DNA of 64,000 nt from an uncultured Anaerovibrio sp. (GCA_934203205.1 CAKPYV010000008.1:1-64000), one strand, 5' to 3'; positions 17,737 to 26,674 are shown, numbered from the stretch's first letter. Notes: generated by a model not told the origin, from the letters alone. Numbers and translations: made by a program.

Positions 17737-18107
17737 CCCTTATTGTGCATCTATATTTTGTCTTGATACATTTATTATTTTAGCGATTTTGTAATTAATT
17801 ACAGCTGAATTTTGTCATACTGGGTTTGAATTTTGACATGACATTTGTCATATTAGTAAAAATCCCTATAAATAATGATAATTTTACAAAAAATAACCTA
17901 TCTGTATCATAAACAAATAGGTTATCTAATATATTATATAATGTTCAGCAAATGCGAGCCTTGTGTGCTTGAATTTTTTCGTATTCCGCCTTACAAGCCG
18001 AATACGCCCATTTTTTCACAAATTTTGTAATGATTTATTATTCTGGTTTATTTATTATTAATTAGTTTTATTGTATTAGATTTTTTCGCAAAATATATCC
18101 TGCAACT
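17737..18107. other. Intergenic stretch with terminator-like hairpins
   Basis: No gene is seen. At 17889-17925, AACCTAT..ATAGGTT forms a hairpin with a T-run on the minus strand, a possible terminator for transcripts from the Rpn remnant. A weaker inverted repeat CGTATTC/GAATACG lies near 17970-17998. The rest is AT-rich. Confidence 0.5.
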
Positions 18108-18611
18108 TTACAATAAAGCAGCATATTTGGCAAACTCACTCTTAGGTATGCCAATAAACTCCATAGCTTGTTCCTTAGACCAGCTATTCTTGGCAATAAT
18201 CACCCGCAGAATTTCCAGTGTTTTATTCAAGGCACCAATAGTCTTGCCAATGGCTTTTCCACGTGCTTCACCAATGGCAATTCCTCTTGCCTCACCAATG
18301 GCTTTGCCACGTGCTTCTACCTTGTCCAATACTTCACACATATTGATTCCCTCCTTGTCATGAGAAAGTTCTCTACCCATTTCAACATATTTATTATCCT
18401 GAGTTAGCACAGACATTAATTTCAAGAAACTATCTGTATGCCTGATGATTTTATCCTTTGGTACATAATCCTTATTTTTACTAAGCTGTACAAAATAATC
18501 TGCAATAATCTGAAAATCACTGGTAAATTTTTCTACCTGTTCTCCTGTAAGCCTTGGCACATCAATCAAGTTGATTTTGTAGTCACTAACAAATGGCTTC
18601 AAATCAGCAGG
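18108..18611 (-). pseudogene. C-terminal fragment of an Rpn/PD-(D/E)XK family nuclease (transposase-like)
   Basis: The fragment reads PFVSDYKINLIDVPRL at its start, which normally lies in the middle of Rpn/YhgA-like proteins, and ends with the family's low-complexity tail of ARGKAIGEARG repeats plus an EILRVIIAKNSWSKEQAMEFIG domain. The first usable start is a TTG at 18602 without a ribosome site, and an in-frame TAA lies 12 bases upstream. The catalytic N-terminal half is missing, so it is a remnant of a recombination-promoting nuclease gene. Confidence 0.75.
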
Positions 18612-18900
18612 TTATTGTCAATCCCAATAATCCTGCTATCTTCGTAAAAAAATATGTCGTCCCAAATTGTGCCAAAGCAGGAAGGTGCAGTGAATACACA
18701 AAATATAAGGTATGACATATACCCTTAACAGGTATATCGATGTGCCTCGCTTCTTAACGAATTTAAGCCATGAAAAGATGAACATCGTGAAGCTTTTCAT
18801 GTGATTAAATGAGTTTAGCAGCGTGAGGCACATCAATATAGCGCGAGCGTGCCTGTAAGGGTATATGTCATGCCTCAGTAAAGAGTGTATGTATGCCATT
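18612..18900. mobile_element. MITE-like inverted-repeat element
   Basis: The core at 18709-18874 has imperfect terminal inverted repeats: the left end GGTATGACATATACCCTT and, on the opposite strand at the right end, GGCATGACATATACCCTT. Both continue through ACAGG and GATGTGCCTC. The similarity extends outward (TGAATACAC on the left, TACATACAC on the right). The left flank (18612-18700) matches the start of the window in reverse. No protein is encoded, so it is a non-autonomous repeat or an RNA-forming element. Confidence 0.65.
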
Positions 18901-18920
18901 ATGCAAATCAGAATCTTACA

Positions 18921-19724
18921 TTACAACACATGGTAGAAAAATCTATCTATCGCCTCTGCTACCCCATTATCATCATTTGAAGCTACCTGATATTCTGCTG
19001 CAGCCCTAGCCACAGCATTGGCATTAGCCACCACAATTCCCGTACCTGCCAATTTCAGCATAGGCACATCATTGCCAGAATCCCCAATAGCCGCAATTTC
19101 CTCTGGCTTGATATTATACATATCTGCCAGCTTCAACACCGCATTAGCCTTAGACACTCCAGGAGCCATTATTTCCACATGGCTGGGATCTGAATTCTGA
19201 CACTGTAGGCTATCCCCAAAACGCTGATGAAATTTATCCATAATTTCCTGCACATGCTGCAGAGACAAATCCATAATCAGAATCTTGGCAATACCCTGAT
19301 TATGCTCCCGCAAATTCTCACCAACCTGTACCCCCTTCATATTTACCGCATCCTCATACCACTCAGATTCCTTGGTTGGATGACGATAGCAAAAATCATG
19401 CTCTGTATAAAGATGTACATAAAACCCCAGCTCATCCGCAAAATCCACTACCTTAGTAACCATCTCTGGCTCAATATAATTTATGGATAATCTCTCTCCC
19501 CCAACAGTCTTAATAACAGCACCATTATGAGTAATCAATGGCACATCTATCCCCAGCTGCTGAGCATAAGGCAAGGCCGCCCGATACATTCTGCCCGTAG
19601 CCACCGTAAAAATCAATCCGTCACCAACAGCTTGTCTTATCTTGCCTACATTAACCGTGCTAATTTCTCTTTTGCTATTCAACAAAGTGCCATCCATATC
19701 CGAGACAAACATTTTTATAGCCAT
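18921..19724 (-). CDS. Cof-type HAD phosphatase
   Basis: A 267-residue HAD hydrolase with the C2-type cap of the Cof/YidA family. Motif I is FVSDMDGTLLNSKRE (residues 6-20), the cap opens after TVATGRMYRAA, and the last motif is IAAIGDSGNDVPMLKLAG near 210. Members dephosphorylate sugar phosphates, pyridoxal phosphate or FMN. It lies 66 bases downstream of a GntR gene and is probably controlled with it. The substrate is not known. Confidence 0.9.
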   Translation of the reverse strand: MAIKMFVSDMDGTLLNSKREISTVNVGKIRQAVGDGLIFTVATGRMYRAALPYAQQLGIDVPLITHNGAVIKTVGGERLSINYIEPEMVTKVVDFADELGFYVHLYTEHDFCYRHPTKESEWYEDAVNMKGVQVGENLREHNQGIAKILIMDLSLQHVQEIMDKFHQRFGDSLQCQNSDPSHVEIMAPGVSKANAVLKLADMYNIKPEEIAAIGDSGNDVPMLKLAGTGIVVANANAVARAAAEYQVASNDDNGVAEAIDRFFYHVL

Positions 19725-19784
19725 GATATTACTCCTTTTCTGGAATTCATTATAACTTAAATGAAATCATTATTATGTTTATAC

Positions 19785-19800
19785 AATCATTATAATGATT
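19785..19800. promoter_or_regulatory. 16-bp palindrome between gntR2 and the Cof gene
   Basis: AATCATTATAATGATT is a perfect palindrome overlapping the end of the gntR2 gene and upstream of the Cof gene; related CATTATTATG and CATTATAAC sequences lie close by. It is a candidate operator for the GntR protein, from sequence symmetry alone. Confidence 0.4.
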
Positions 19801-20551
19801 TTGCAGGTATATTGTCAAGGATAATTCCATCAAAGCTTTCAAAAATATATCTTGTACCTATATAATATTGTCTACCTATGCACAAAGGCTCTCCCTCAGC
19901 ATCATTATAAATAACCTTCATTAAAAACATAGGCTCCCCTATAGCAATCCCCAGTTCTGCAGCTTGATAAGCATCAGCCTTAGCCATAGCTATAGAGCGA
20001 TAGGCTACACCAGCAGGACTTCTGCCGCCAGCTTTTTCCATAGCTCTAAACACCGATGTATTATTTAAATCCATGTCCAGCAAAGAACCAAAGTCATCAT
20101 ATGGCAAATACATATTCTCCATATAAATTGGCACCTCATTGGCTGTACGAACTCGCTGAATATGCAGCAGTACCGCTCCCTCAGATAACTTCAAGCACTT
20201 GCTCTCTGCTTCGCTGGATGGCACCAACTCACATTTTATAACCCTAGCTCCCGGTTTAGCACCATTAGACAGACAGGTCTGAGTAAACCCCTCAAAAACC
20301 TTTCCTCCTACAATACAACGATGCAGCAAAGGCTCGCTGACAAAGGTGCCACTTCCCTGCTGTTTATTCAATATCCCTTCCTGGCACAGCTCCGTTACCG
20401 CCCGGCGAATAGTAATCCTACTAGCTCCATATATTTTCTCCAGTTCCGGCTCAGTAGGAATTTTCGCTCCCGGACTATATTTACCAGATCTAATATCCGC
20501 TGATAAAGCTGTCTTTACCTTTTCATATAAAGGCACACTTTTTTGTCCCAT
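19790..20551 (-). CDS. GntR/UTRA-family transcriptional regulator (second copy)
   Basis: A 253-residue paralogue of the regulator at 8894-9607. Shared features are the winged helix (YSPGAKIPTEPELEKIYGAS, then RITIRRAVTELCQEGIL), LLHRCIVGGKVFEGFTQTCLS, HIQRVRTANEVPIYMENMYL and the end GRQYYIGTRYIFE. It carries a 14-residue extension at the C-terminus. It lies next to a Cof-type phosphatase rather than a PTS operon, so its regulon is unclear; it may act on sugar-phosphate genes elsewhere. Confidence 0.9.
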   Translation of the reverse strand: MGQKSVPLYEKVKTALSADIRSGKYSPGAKIPTEPELEKIYGASRITIRRAVTELCQEGILNKQQGSGTFVSEPLLHRCIVGGKVFEGFTQTCLSNGAKPGARVIKCELVPSSEAESKCLKLSEGAVLLHIQRVRTANEVPIYMENMYLPYDDFGSLLDMDLNNTSVFRAMEKAGGRSPAGVAYRSIAMAKADAYQAAELGIAIGEPMFLMKVIYNDAEGEPLCIGRQYYIGTRYIFESFDGIILDNIPAKSL

Positions 20552-20622
20552 AGCAATCTCCTTATATATCCCAATAACAAGAAGCTGTCGCCCTACAATG
20601 TAACGACAGCTCCTCTTATTAC

Positions 20623-21321
20623 CTATATCCCTAATATATCCTTCACCTGGGCTATATTCAGTATCTCATATTCTGTTTTGATAGGAAAATTCTTAGCCAT
20701 GCCCCGAGGGTTGAACCAGCAGGTATGAATACCTGCATCCCGGCCCCCTCGCATATCACTGGTAAGGGAATCTCCCACAATCAAAATTTCTTCCGGCTTA
20801 TAATCACCTATCCGGTCAAATACCTTTTGGAAAAATTTAGGAGATGGCTTTTCAAAGCCCACATCCTCTGAAATAAAGATATAATCCAGTATTTTGTCCA
20901 ATCCGCTTTTGGACAGCTTCCGCACCTGAGCCACCTTGGTGCCATTGGTTACCGCACATTGCAACAGACCTGCTGCCTTACAAGCCTTAACAGTTTCCAG
21001 AGCATCGACGAAAAAATACACTCCGTCCCCTAGGCGGACCTGATACATGGCATTAACCTTTTCGGCCAAGGATGTATCTATCCCATGGTTGGTAAAAAAC
21101 TCCCGAAATCTGCCTACCAGCACCTGGTCCTTGGTAATACGCCCCTGCTCCATAGCCAACCAGTATTTCTTGTTTATCTTGCTATATTCCTGCACCATAG
21201 CATCTGTACAACTAGGCAGGTGAAAGGCTTCAAAACAAGCTCTAATGGCATAACGCTCTGCAGGGTGAAAATCCAAGAGTGTACCATCTATATCCCACAA
21301 TACAACTCTTATTTTGCTCAT
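20623..21321 (-). CDS. HAD hydrolase, YjjG/YfnB-type nucleotidase-like
   Basis: About 232 residues. Motif I is WDIDGTLLDFHPAERYAI at residues 9-26, motif II is AVTNGTKVAQVRKL and motif IV is ILIVGDSLTSDMRGGRDAG, the pattern of pyrimidine 5'-nucleotidases YjjG/YfnB. The ATG at 21321 (MSKIRVVLWD) is chosen because AAGGTG lies 4 bases upstream and the HAD core starts at once; a longer frame overlaps fprA. It begins 8 bases after the fprA stop, so the two are probably co-transcribed. Confidence 0.88.
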   Translation of the reverse strand: MSKIRVVLWDIDGTLLDFHPAERYAIRACFEAFHLPSCTDAMVQEYSKINKKYWLAMEQGRITKDQVLVGRFREFFTNHGIDTSLAEKVNAMYQVRLGDGVYFFVDALETVKACKAAGLLQCAVTNGTKVAQVRKLSKSGLDKILDYIFISEDVGFEKPSPKFFQKVFDRIGDYKPEEILIVGDSLTSDMRGGRDAGIHTCWFNPRGMAKNFPIKTEYEILNIAQVKDILGI

Positions 21322-21329
21322 ATGGCACC

Positions 21330-22499
21330 TTATGCTTCCTTCAAGCCCATAACAGCATTTTGCAAGTCCTTCAAAAGCTTTGGATTTGGTGTATTCAGGA
21401 TTTTCTGCATATCCAGGCAAATTTCAACCTTGCAATCCTTCAAAGCATTTTCCACCTGGCCAATGCTCTGACCGCCCCAGCCATAGGAGCCAAAGGCAAA
21501 GCCCTTCAATCCCTTTGGAGCCAAGCCCTTCATATAGCAAAGGAAACCAGCCACGCTAGGCATCATATTATTATTCAGTGTTGGGGAACCAACAGCGATG
21601 TATTTGGCATCCAGAAGCTCTGTCATGACATCAGATATATGGTCACAACGCAAATCAAATAGTACTGGCTTAATACCAATATGGTAGAAAGCATCAGCTA
21701 CATTTTTGGCCATAATCTCAGTAGTATGCCACATGGTATCAAATACCACTACAGCCTTATCGGTTTTCTGGAAGCTGCTCCAATCCTGATAAGCCTTGAT
21801 AATATCCTCAATATTGGTACGCCAGGACACACCATGACCAGTAGCAATCATGCTGATTTTCAGACCTGCCAAGGCATTAATTGCCTTCTGAGCCTGCATA
21901 CCATATGGCATAAGAATATTAGCATAGTATTTCTTGGCCTGATGCATAACCTCATCAAAATTACACTCATCAGTAAAACGCTCTGTAGTAGCCAGATGCT
22001 GGCCAAAGCCATCATTGGAGAACAAAATCTCCTCCTCTGGACAGTAAGTTACCATACTATCTGGCCAATGAAGCATAGGAGTAGGTACAAAATGCAGTGT
22101 ACGCTTGCCCAGAGACAAGGTATCCCCTGCCTTAACAGTAATATAATCCTTTTCTCCATAGCGTCCAGTCAATCCCTTTAGACCGTTAGGATCACTGGTA
22201 ATGATTTTAGCATTAGGACACTGCTGAGACATAAAAGGAATACCGCCGGAATGATCAGGCTCCACATGGTTAGAAACAATATAATCAATTTTAGCAGGAT
22301 CTACTATATTGCGAATACGGCCCAGCATTTCCAAACAGAAAGGCGCCTTCACCGTATCAATCAGGGTAATCTTTTCATCCATGATAAGATAGGCATTATA
22401 GGTTGAACCTTTCTCAGTGCTATAGCCATGGAAACAACGCATGGAATAATCCATAGAACCCACCCAGTAAATATCCTTTTTAATCTCCACAGGTAACAT
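21330..22499 (-). CDS. fprA: Flavodiiron protein (FprA-type flavoprotein)
   Basis: About 389 residues: an N-terminal metallo-beta-lactamase-like diiron domain (residues 1-250) and a C-terminal flavodoxin domain (about 255-389, VVVFDTMWHTTEIMAKNVAD). Diiron ligands are visible in SNHVEPDHSGG and HWPDSMVTY, and GHGVSWR lies near 225. These cytoplasmic enzymes reduce O2 to water, or NO, and protect anaerobes. There is no rubredoxin fusion. The ATG at 22499 follows AAAGGTGG; an upstream start would add a non-conserved stretch. Confidence 0.95.
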   Translation of the reverse strand: MLPVEIKKDIYWVGSMDYSMRCFHGYSTEKGSTYNAYLIMDEKITLIDTVKAPFCLEMLGRIRNIVDPAKIDYIVSNHVEPDHSGGIPFMSQQCPNAKIITSDPNGLKGLTGRYGEKDYITVKAGDTLSLGKRTLHFVPTPMLHWPDSMVTYCPEEEILFSNDGFGQHLATTERFTDECNFDEVMHQAKKYYANILMPYGMQAQKAINALAGLKISMIATGHGVSWRTNIEDIIKAYQDWSSFQKTDKAVVVFDTMWHTTEIMAKNVADAFYHIGIKPVLFDLRCDHISDVMTELLDAKYIAVGSPTLNNNMMPSVAGFLCYMKGLAPKGLKGFAFGSYGWGGQSIGQVENALKDCKVEICLDMQKILNTPNPKLLKDLQNAVMGLKEA

Positions 22500-22625
22500 A
22501 AAATAACCACCTTTCTGCAAAAAAGCCTTTTGGGAGTGCCTCCTGTTCCCGACAAAAAACTCCCAAAATTTGTTGTACAATCTCTACTTCATTTATATAG
22601 AAAAATTGCCTTAATGTCAAGATAA

Positions 22626-23486
22626 TTAATTCTTTATCCAACCGTATTTGTAAATCAATGGTATGTATTGCAATCTCTCCAAGAAATCCTTATTGGTTTC
22701 ACTGGTATGGAACACTGGCACTCGCTCCAAAGCATAAACATTACTATCCCGGCTGACATTATCATATTTAATAGTAAAAGCTCCTTTATAGCCAGCTTCC
22801 TTTACCAGCTCTGCAATATGAAGATTATAGGTTCCAGTAGGATAGGCCATAAAATCAGAATCTATGCCCAGCTTTTCCTTGATGGTCTGCCTGGATTTAA
22901 CCAGCTCCTTGGTAATATCCTCGTCGCTGGCCTCAGTCATGGACTTGTGACTATAGGTGTGAGATTCAATATTAAAACCTGCATCCAACAGTTCCTTGGC
23001 CTGATCCCAGGTAAGATAATTGTCATATACCCCCAGAAAACCTGTAACCACGAAAATAGTACCTTTCATACCATATTTCTTCATAATAGGAAAGGCATTG
23101 GTATAATTGTCCTTGTAGCCATCATCAAAGGTTATCAGCACCGGTTTCTCCGGCAGCTCCGCCCCATTGGCCACAAAATCGTATAGTTGGCCAGGAGTAA
23201 TACAGGTAAAGCCGTATTCCTGCAGCCATTTCATATGCTGTTCAAAGTCATCCAAGGTAACAGATAGGGATTTGTGCTCATTGGCAATTTTGTGATAATT
23301 CAGCACTAGAACAGTCCGATTATCCTCTGCCACCGTAACTGCGGAAACAGGCAAAGTCTCCTCCGCCTTTTTTTCCTGCACTAGCTGACCCCCAGCTACC
23401 AACATCAGGCCAATAATCACCACACCCATAAAAATCAAAAATTCCTTGCTGGACAGCCTGGCCAGCTTTTCCTTTAACATCCCCAT
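22626..23486 (-). CDS. Membrane-anchored polysaccharide deacetylase, CE4/NodB family
   Basis: A 286-residue protein with one N-terminal membrane helix (about residues 17-33) and an extracytoplasmic CE4 domain. ITFDDGYKDNY (catalytic Asp plus metal Asp) and the metal-binding HTYSH (in IESHTYSHKSM) are present, as is MAYPTGTYN. It would remove N- or O-acetyl groups from a cell-surface glycan. It stands alone between fprA and a DUF1858 gene; its target (peptidoglycan, capsule or other) is unknown. It is separate from the deacetylase in the pel operon. Confidence 0.9.
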   Translation of the reverse strand: MGMLKEKLARLSSKEFLIFMGVVIIGLMLVAGGQLVQEKKAEETLPVSAVTVAEDNRTVLVLNYHKIANEHKSLSVTLDDFEQHMKWLQEYGFTCITPGQLYDFVANGAELPEKPVLITFDDGYKDNYTNAFPIMKKYGMKGTIFVVTGFLGVYDNYLTWDQAKELLDAGFNIESHTYSHKSMTEASDEDITKELVKSRQTIKEKLGIDSDFMAYPTGTYNLHIAELVKEAGYKGAFTIKYDNVSRDSNVYALERVPVFHTSETNKDFLERLQYIPLIYKYGWIKN

Positions 23487-23563
23487 GACATTCTCCTAAA
23501 CTATTTTCACTAACGCTAATCATATCACTTTATTTAAAAGACACATATATTATTATACATTTT

Positions 23564-23592
23564 TTGCTCAAAAACTCAATCTATGATATAAT
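23564..23592 (+). promoter_or_regulatory. Promoter of the DUF1858 gene
   Basis: TTGCTC (23564-23569), a 17-base spacer and TATAAT (23587-23592), about 38 bases before the start codon with AAAGGAGG in between. Confidence 0.7.
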
Positions 23593-23630
23593 AATTCAGT
23601 TATCAAGAGACTCTCAAAGGAGGAATTTAT

Positions 23631-23831
23631 ATGATGATTACCAAAGATATGTCCATTATGGAAGTTGTTACTAACTATCCTGATACTGTACCTGTATTCA
23701 TGCAGTCTGGCATGGGTTGCATTGGCTGTGCTGCTGCTCATTTTGAAAACATTGAGCAGGGTGCTATGGCCCACGGCATTGATGTTGATGAGCTGATTAC
23801 TGCTCTCAACGATGTAGTGCCTCAGCAGTAA
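23631..23831 (+). CDS. DUF1858-type small redox-like protein
   Basis: A 66-residue cytoplasmic protein of the DUF1858 type: MMITKDMSIMEVVTNYPDTV, then FMQSGMGCIGCAAAHFENIE. The CxxC pair (residues 30 and 33) could bind a metal or take part in thiol chemistry; the family is often seen alone or fused to redox proteins in anaerobes. It has its own promoter, a strong ribosome site (AAAGGAGG) and a terminator hairpin, so it is a single-gene transcript on the otherwise rare plus strand. Function unknown. Confidence 0.88.
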   Translation: MMITKDMSIMEVVTNYPDTVPVFMQSGMGCIGCAAAHFENIEQGAMAHGIDVDELITALNDVVPQQ

Positions 23832-23841
23832 AATGAGACTT

Positions 23842-23872
23842 ATTCAGTGGGAGCTTTAGACTCCCACTGAAT
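23842..23872 (+). terminator. Hairpin after the DUF1858 gene
   Basis: ATTCAGTGGGAG-(7)-CTCCCACTGAAT is a perfect 12-bp stem with a weak T-run; a likely terminator. Confidence 0.65.
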
Positions 23873-23927
23873 TTAGTCGAATAAATCCAGAGCCTTAGCC
23901 CCCGTTAGCATGGGGTAAAACAAAAAC

Positions 23928-23956
23928 GACAGTCAGCTCTTCGGAGTTGACTGTCA
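23928..23956. terminator. Bidirectional terminator between the DUF1858 gene and fabK
   Basis: GACAGTCAGCTC-TTCG-GAGTTGACTGTC forms a stem flanked by A-rich and T-rich runs on both sides, so it can serve the plus-strand DUF1858 gene and minus-strand fabK. Confidence 0.8.
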
Positions 23957-23975
23957 TTTTTTTGCTAAAATTTAA

Positions 23976-24920
23976 TCACAGCTTAATCTCTGCTGCTTTT
24001 TTCAAGGTTTCTCTTGCCTCAGCTACCAGATTTTCCATAATCACAGCCATAGGCTCAATCTTTTTCAATGGAGTCAGGCTCTGACCAGCCTGCATCATGC
24101 CGTTTTCCACATCCCCATCAACAGCTGCCAGTTTGTTGGTGCCAGTAGCCTTTTCCAGCAGGGTAGCCTTATCAGCCTTGCCAGAGAACTCCAAAGCCTG
24201 ATATTCCTCAGCAAATTTGTTTTTGATACCTCTTACTGCACTCTTGATCGTCTGACCAGTAACAATGGTATCTGTGTCCACAGCCTCAATCAGCTTTTGC
24301 TTCATATTATTGTGAACTGGGCACTCCTCAGCAATCAGGAAACGGGTGCCAATCTGCACACCAGCAGCCCCCATCAGCAATGCGGCTGCAATACCCCGGC
24401 CATCGGCAAAACCACCAGCCATAACCACTGGAATATCCACCTCTGGAATAACCTGAGTCATAAGAGCCATAGTAGTCAATACGCCAATATGACCGCCAGC
24501 CTCCATGCCCTCTACCACAATAGCATCTGCCTTGTTGTCCTGCAAACGCTTGGCCAGCTTAACATTAGGTACTACAGGAATCACCTTGATACCTGCCTGA
24601 TGGAGTGGCTCCACATAGGGTACAGGATTGCCTGCTCCCAAGGTAACAAAGGCTGGCTTTTCCTCAATAATAACCTTGACAATATCCTCTTTGTTAGGAG
24701 CCATCAGCATAACATTGACACCAAAAGGCTTGTCTGTCAGCTGGCGGCATCTACGTATTTCCTCCCGTACATATTCGGTAGTACGACCACCACAGGAAAT
24801 AATACCAGCACCACCTGCGTTAGATACAGCAGCCGCCATAACCGCATCAGATATCCAAGCCATGCCCCCCTGAATAATTGGATATTTGATACCTAATACA
24901 TCACAAATACTCTTTGCCAT
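23976..24920 (-). CDS. fabK: Enoyl-ACP reductase II, FabK type
   Basis: A 314-residue FMN-dependent TIM-barrel enzyme that reduces trans-2-enoyl-ACP, the last step of each fatty-acid elongation cycle. Seen: YPIIQGGMAWISDA near residue 14, EGMEAGGHIG (about 137-146), PVVMAGGFADGRGIAAALLMGA and the IGTRFLIAEEC FMN/phosphate region. Nitronate monooxygenase is related, but the GGHIG segment and length favour FabK. It is apart from any visible fab cluster and has its own terminator side. Confidence 0.88.
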   Translation of the reverse strand: MAKSICDVLGIKYPIIQGGMAWISDAVMAAAVSNAGGAGIISCGGRTTEYVREEIRRCRQLTDKPFGVNVMLMAPNKEDIVKVIIEEKPAFVTLGAGNPVPYVEPLHQAGIKVIPVVPNVKLAKRLQDNKADAIVVEGMEAGGHIGVLTTMALMTQVIPEVDIPVVMAGGFADGRGIAAALLMGAAGVQIGTRFLIAEECPVHNNMKQKLIEAVDTDTIVTGQTIKSAVRGIKNKFAEEYQALEFSGKADKATLLEKATGTNKLAAVDGDVENGMMQAGQSLTPLKKIEPMAVIMENLVAEARETLKKAAEIKL

Positions 24921-24946
24921 AATAGATCCCTCACTTTTACCTTATT

Positions 24947-25975
24947 TTATACTAATTCAGCAATCTCATAGAGCAACTTCTCAGAATCAGCCCAGCCCAG
25001 ACATGGATCTGTAATAGATTTGCCGTAGCAATGCTCACCAATCTTCTGATTGCCTGGCTCAATATAGCTTTCAATCATAAGTCCCTTTATCAGCTTCTTA
25101 ATGTCATCAGCATGGTTGCGGCTATGAATAATCTCCTTGGCAATACGAATCTGCTCCTGATACTTTTTACCAGAATTGCTGTGATTGGTATCTACAATAC
25201 AAGCTGGATTCTGCAAATCACGCTGAGCGTAGAGGTCGCTTAATAAACGAAGATCCTCATAATGATAGTTTGGCAGATTCTGACCATGCTTGTTCACGGA
25301 ACCACGAAGAATAGTATGAGCCAATGGATTGCCTGGGGTATGGGCTGCATAGTTGCGGAAAATGAAATCATGAGGCACCTGAGCAGCCACTACGGAATTT
25401 AACATAACGCTTAAATCGCCGCCAGTTGGATTCTTCATGCCTACAGGTACATCACAACCACTGGCTACCAGACGATGATACTGATTTTCAGAGGAACGAG
25501 CACCTACCGCAATATAGGACATAATATCAGACAGATATGGCAGATTATCTGGATAAAGCATTTCATCTGCTGTAGAGAAGCCTGTTTCCTGCAGCACCTT
25601 CATATGAAGATGACGGATAGCAATAATCCCCTCCAATAAATCTGGCTTTTTCTCTGGATCTGGCTGATGCATCATACCCATATAACCCTCGCCAGTTGTC
25701 CTAGGCTTGTTAGTGTAGATACGAGGAATGATAATCAGCTTGTCCTTGGTTTTTTCCTGTACATCTACCAGGCGGGAAACATAGTCCAGAACAGCTTCCT
25801 CATTGTCGGCTGAACATGGGCCGATAATAGCTATAAATTTATCGCTTTCGCCAGTAAAGACCTTGCGAATTTCCTCATCTCGCTCCTGCTTCTTGGCTGC
25901 CAGCTCTGGCGCCAAAGGAAATTCCTGACGAATATCTTCTGGTGTTGGTAATTTGGTTACAAAGGTGAATCCCAT
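24947..25975 (-). CDS. aroG: 3-deoxy-7-phosphoheptulonate (DAHP) synthase, AroG type
   Basis: About 342 residues; class I DAHP synthase that joins phosphoenolpyruvate and erythrose-4-phosphate, the first step of the shikimate pathway. IGPCSADNEEAVLDYV, IIPRIYTNKPRTTGEGYMGM, VGARSSENQYHR and VDTNHSNSGKKYQEQ are family signatures. The ATG at 25975 is preferred because AGGAG lies 8 bases upstream; an upstream in-frame TTG would sit inside that site. It has an AroF/G/H-like length with the N-terminal regulatory part, so feedback control by an aromatic amino acid is likely but which one is not readable. Confidence 0.94.
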   Translation of the reverse strand: MGFTFVTKLPTPEDIRQEFPLAPELAAKKQERDEEIRKVFTGESDKFIAIIGPCSADNEEAVLDYVSRLVDVQEKTKDKLIIIPRIYTNKPRTTGEGYMGMMHQPDPEKKPDLLEGIIAIRHLHMKVLQETGFSTADEMLYPDNLPYLSDIMSYIAVGARSSENQYHRLVASGCDVPVGMKNPTGGDLSVMLNSVVAAQVPHDFIFRNYAAHTPGNPLAHTILRGSVNKHGQNLPNYHYEDLRLLSDLYAQRDLQNPACIVDTNHSNSGKKYQEQIRIAKEIIHSRNHADDIKKLIKGLMIESYIEPGNQKIGEHCYGKSITDPCLGWADSEKLLYEIAELV

Positions 25976-26180
25976 ATATATTGCTCCTTTCAATTCAAGG
26001 GCAGGTTATGCAAAAAGTCCCCCGCTGAAAATTGTTTTCTACCATTATAACACGATTCCTATGGGAAAATAAAGTAAAGACTGTCCTATTAAAATAATTT
26101 ATCCAACAAATTAATTTGTATATCACCATTTGTTGGTATATATCAATAGACAATTATATTTTTTGATAATTTACAAATAA

Positions 26181-26214
26181 AAAGTGCCGTATTGGCACAA
26201 GACCAATACGACAC
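26181..26214 (-). terminator. Terminator of the propionate operon
   Basis: On the minus strand GTGTCGTATTGG-TCTTGTG-CCAATACGGCAC followed by TTTTT. It lies 18 bases past the biotin-carrier stop. The remaining sequence to 25975 is AT-rich and would hold the aroG promoter; no clear consensus was found. Confidence 0.85.
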
Positions 26215-26231
26215 CCAAAATTTTATTTTTA

Positions 26232-26636
26232 TTAGCCGATTACAGCCAGAACATCGCCGGACTGAACAGCCTGGCCAGCTGCTACGTTGATAGCCTTTAC
26301 AGTGCCGTCAACAGGAGCAACGATCTCGTTCTGCATCTTCATAGCCTCAAGAATGAGAACTACCTCGCCAGCCTTTACAGCCTGACCAACAGAAGCTACC
26401 AGCTTGATAACCTTGCCTGGCATTGGTGCATTAACAGCGGACTCACCAGCCGCAGGTGCTGCTGCTGGACCTGCTGGTGCTGCAGGTGCAGGTGCTGGAG
26501 CTGCTGGAGCAGGTGCTGCTACTGGAGCTGGTGCAGGTGCTGCTGGAGCCTTAGGGGCTGGTGCGCCTGCTGCCTTTACTTCCTCAACCTCAACCTCATA
26601 TGCAGTGCCGTTTACAGTAATGTTGAACTTTTTCAT
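26232..26636 (-). CDS. mmdC: Biotin carrier subunit of methylmalonyl-CoA decarboxylase
   Basis: A 134-residue biotinyl protein. A short N-terminal segment (FNITVNGTAYEVEVEEV) is followed by a Pro/Ala-rich flexible linker (about residues 24-64) and a biotinyl domain with EAMKMQNE; Lys100 is the expected biotin site. It shuttles the carboxyl group taken from methylmalonyl-CoA by the alpha subunit. It is the last gene of the propionate operon, 38 bases after mmdA. In the known sodium-pump complex the biotin is then decarboxylated by a membrane beta subunit, which is not encoded here. Confidence 0.92.
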   Translation of the reverse strand: MKKFNITVNGTAYEVEVEEVKAAGAPAPKAPAAPAPAPVAAPAPAAPAPAPAAPAGPAAAPAAGESAVNAPMPGKVIKLVASVGQAVKAGEVVLILEAMKMQNEIVAPVDGTVKAINVAAGQAVQSGDVLAVIG

Positions 26637-26674
26637 CTAATATACCTCCAAAATTTAATGATACTAGCTATCTC

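Noticed and set aside
18108..18602. Complete 164-residue gene of unknown function
   Set aside because: It matches only the C-terminal half of Rpn-family nucleases and begins at an unsupported TTG.
18709..18874. CRISPR-like or IS element
   Set aside because: There is only one inverted pair, no spacer array and no transposase; a MITE-like repeat fits better.
22626..23486. Polysaccharide deacetylase as part of the pel system
   Set aside because: It is 11 kb away, unlinked, and the pel operon already holds its own deacetylase.
26404..26640. Plus-strand Ala/Gly-rich frame opposite the biotin carrier
   Set aside because: It mirrors the Pro/Ala linker of mmdC and is not an independent gene.
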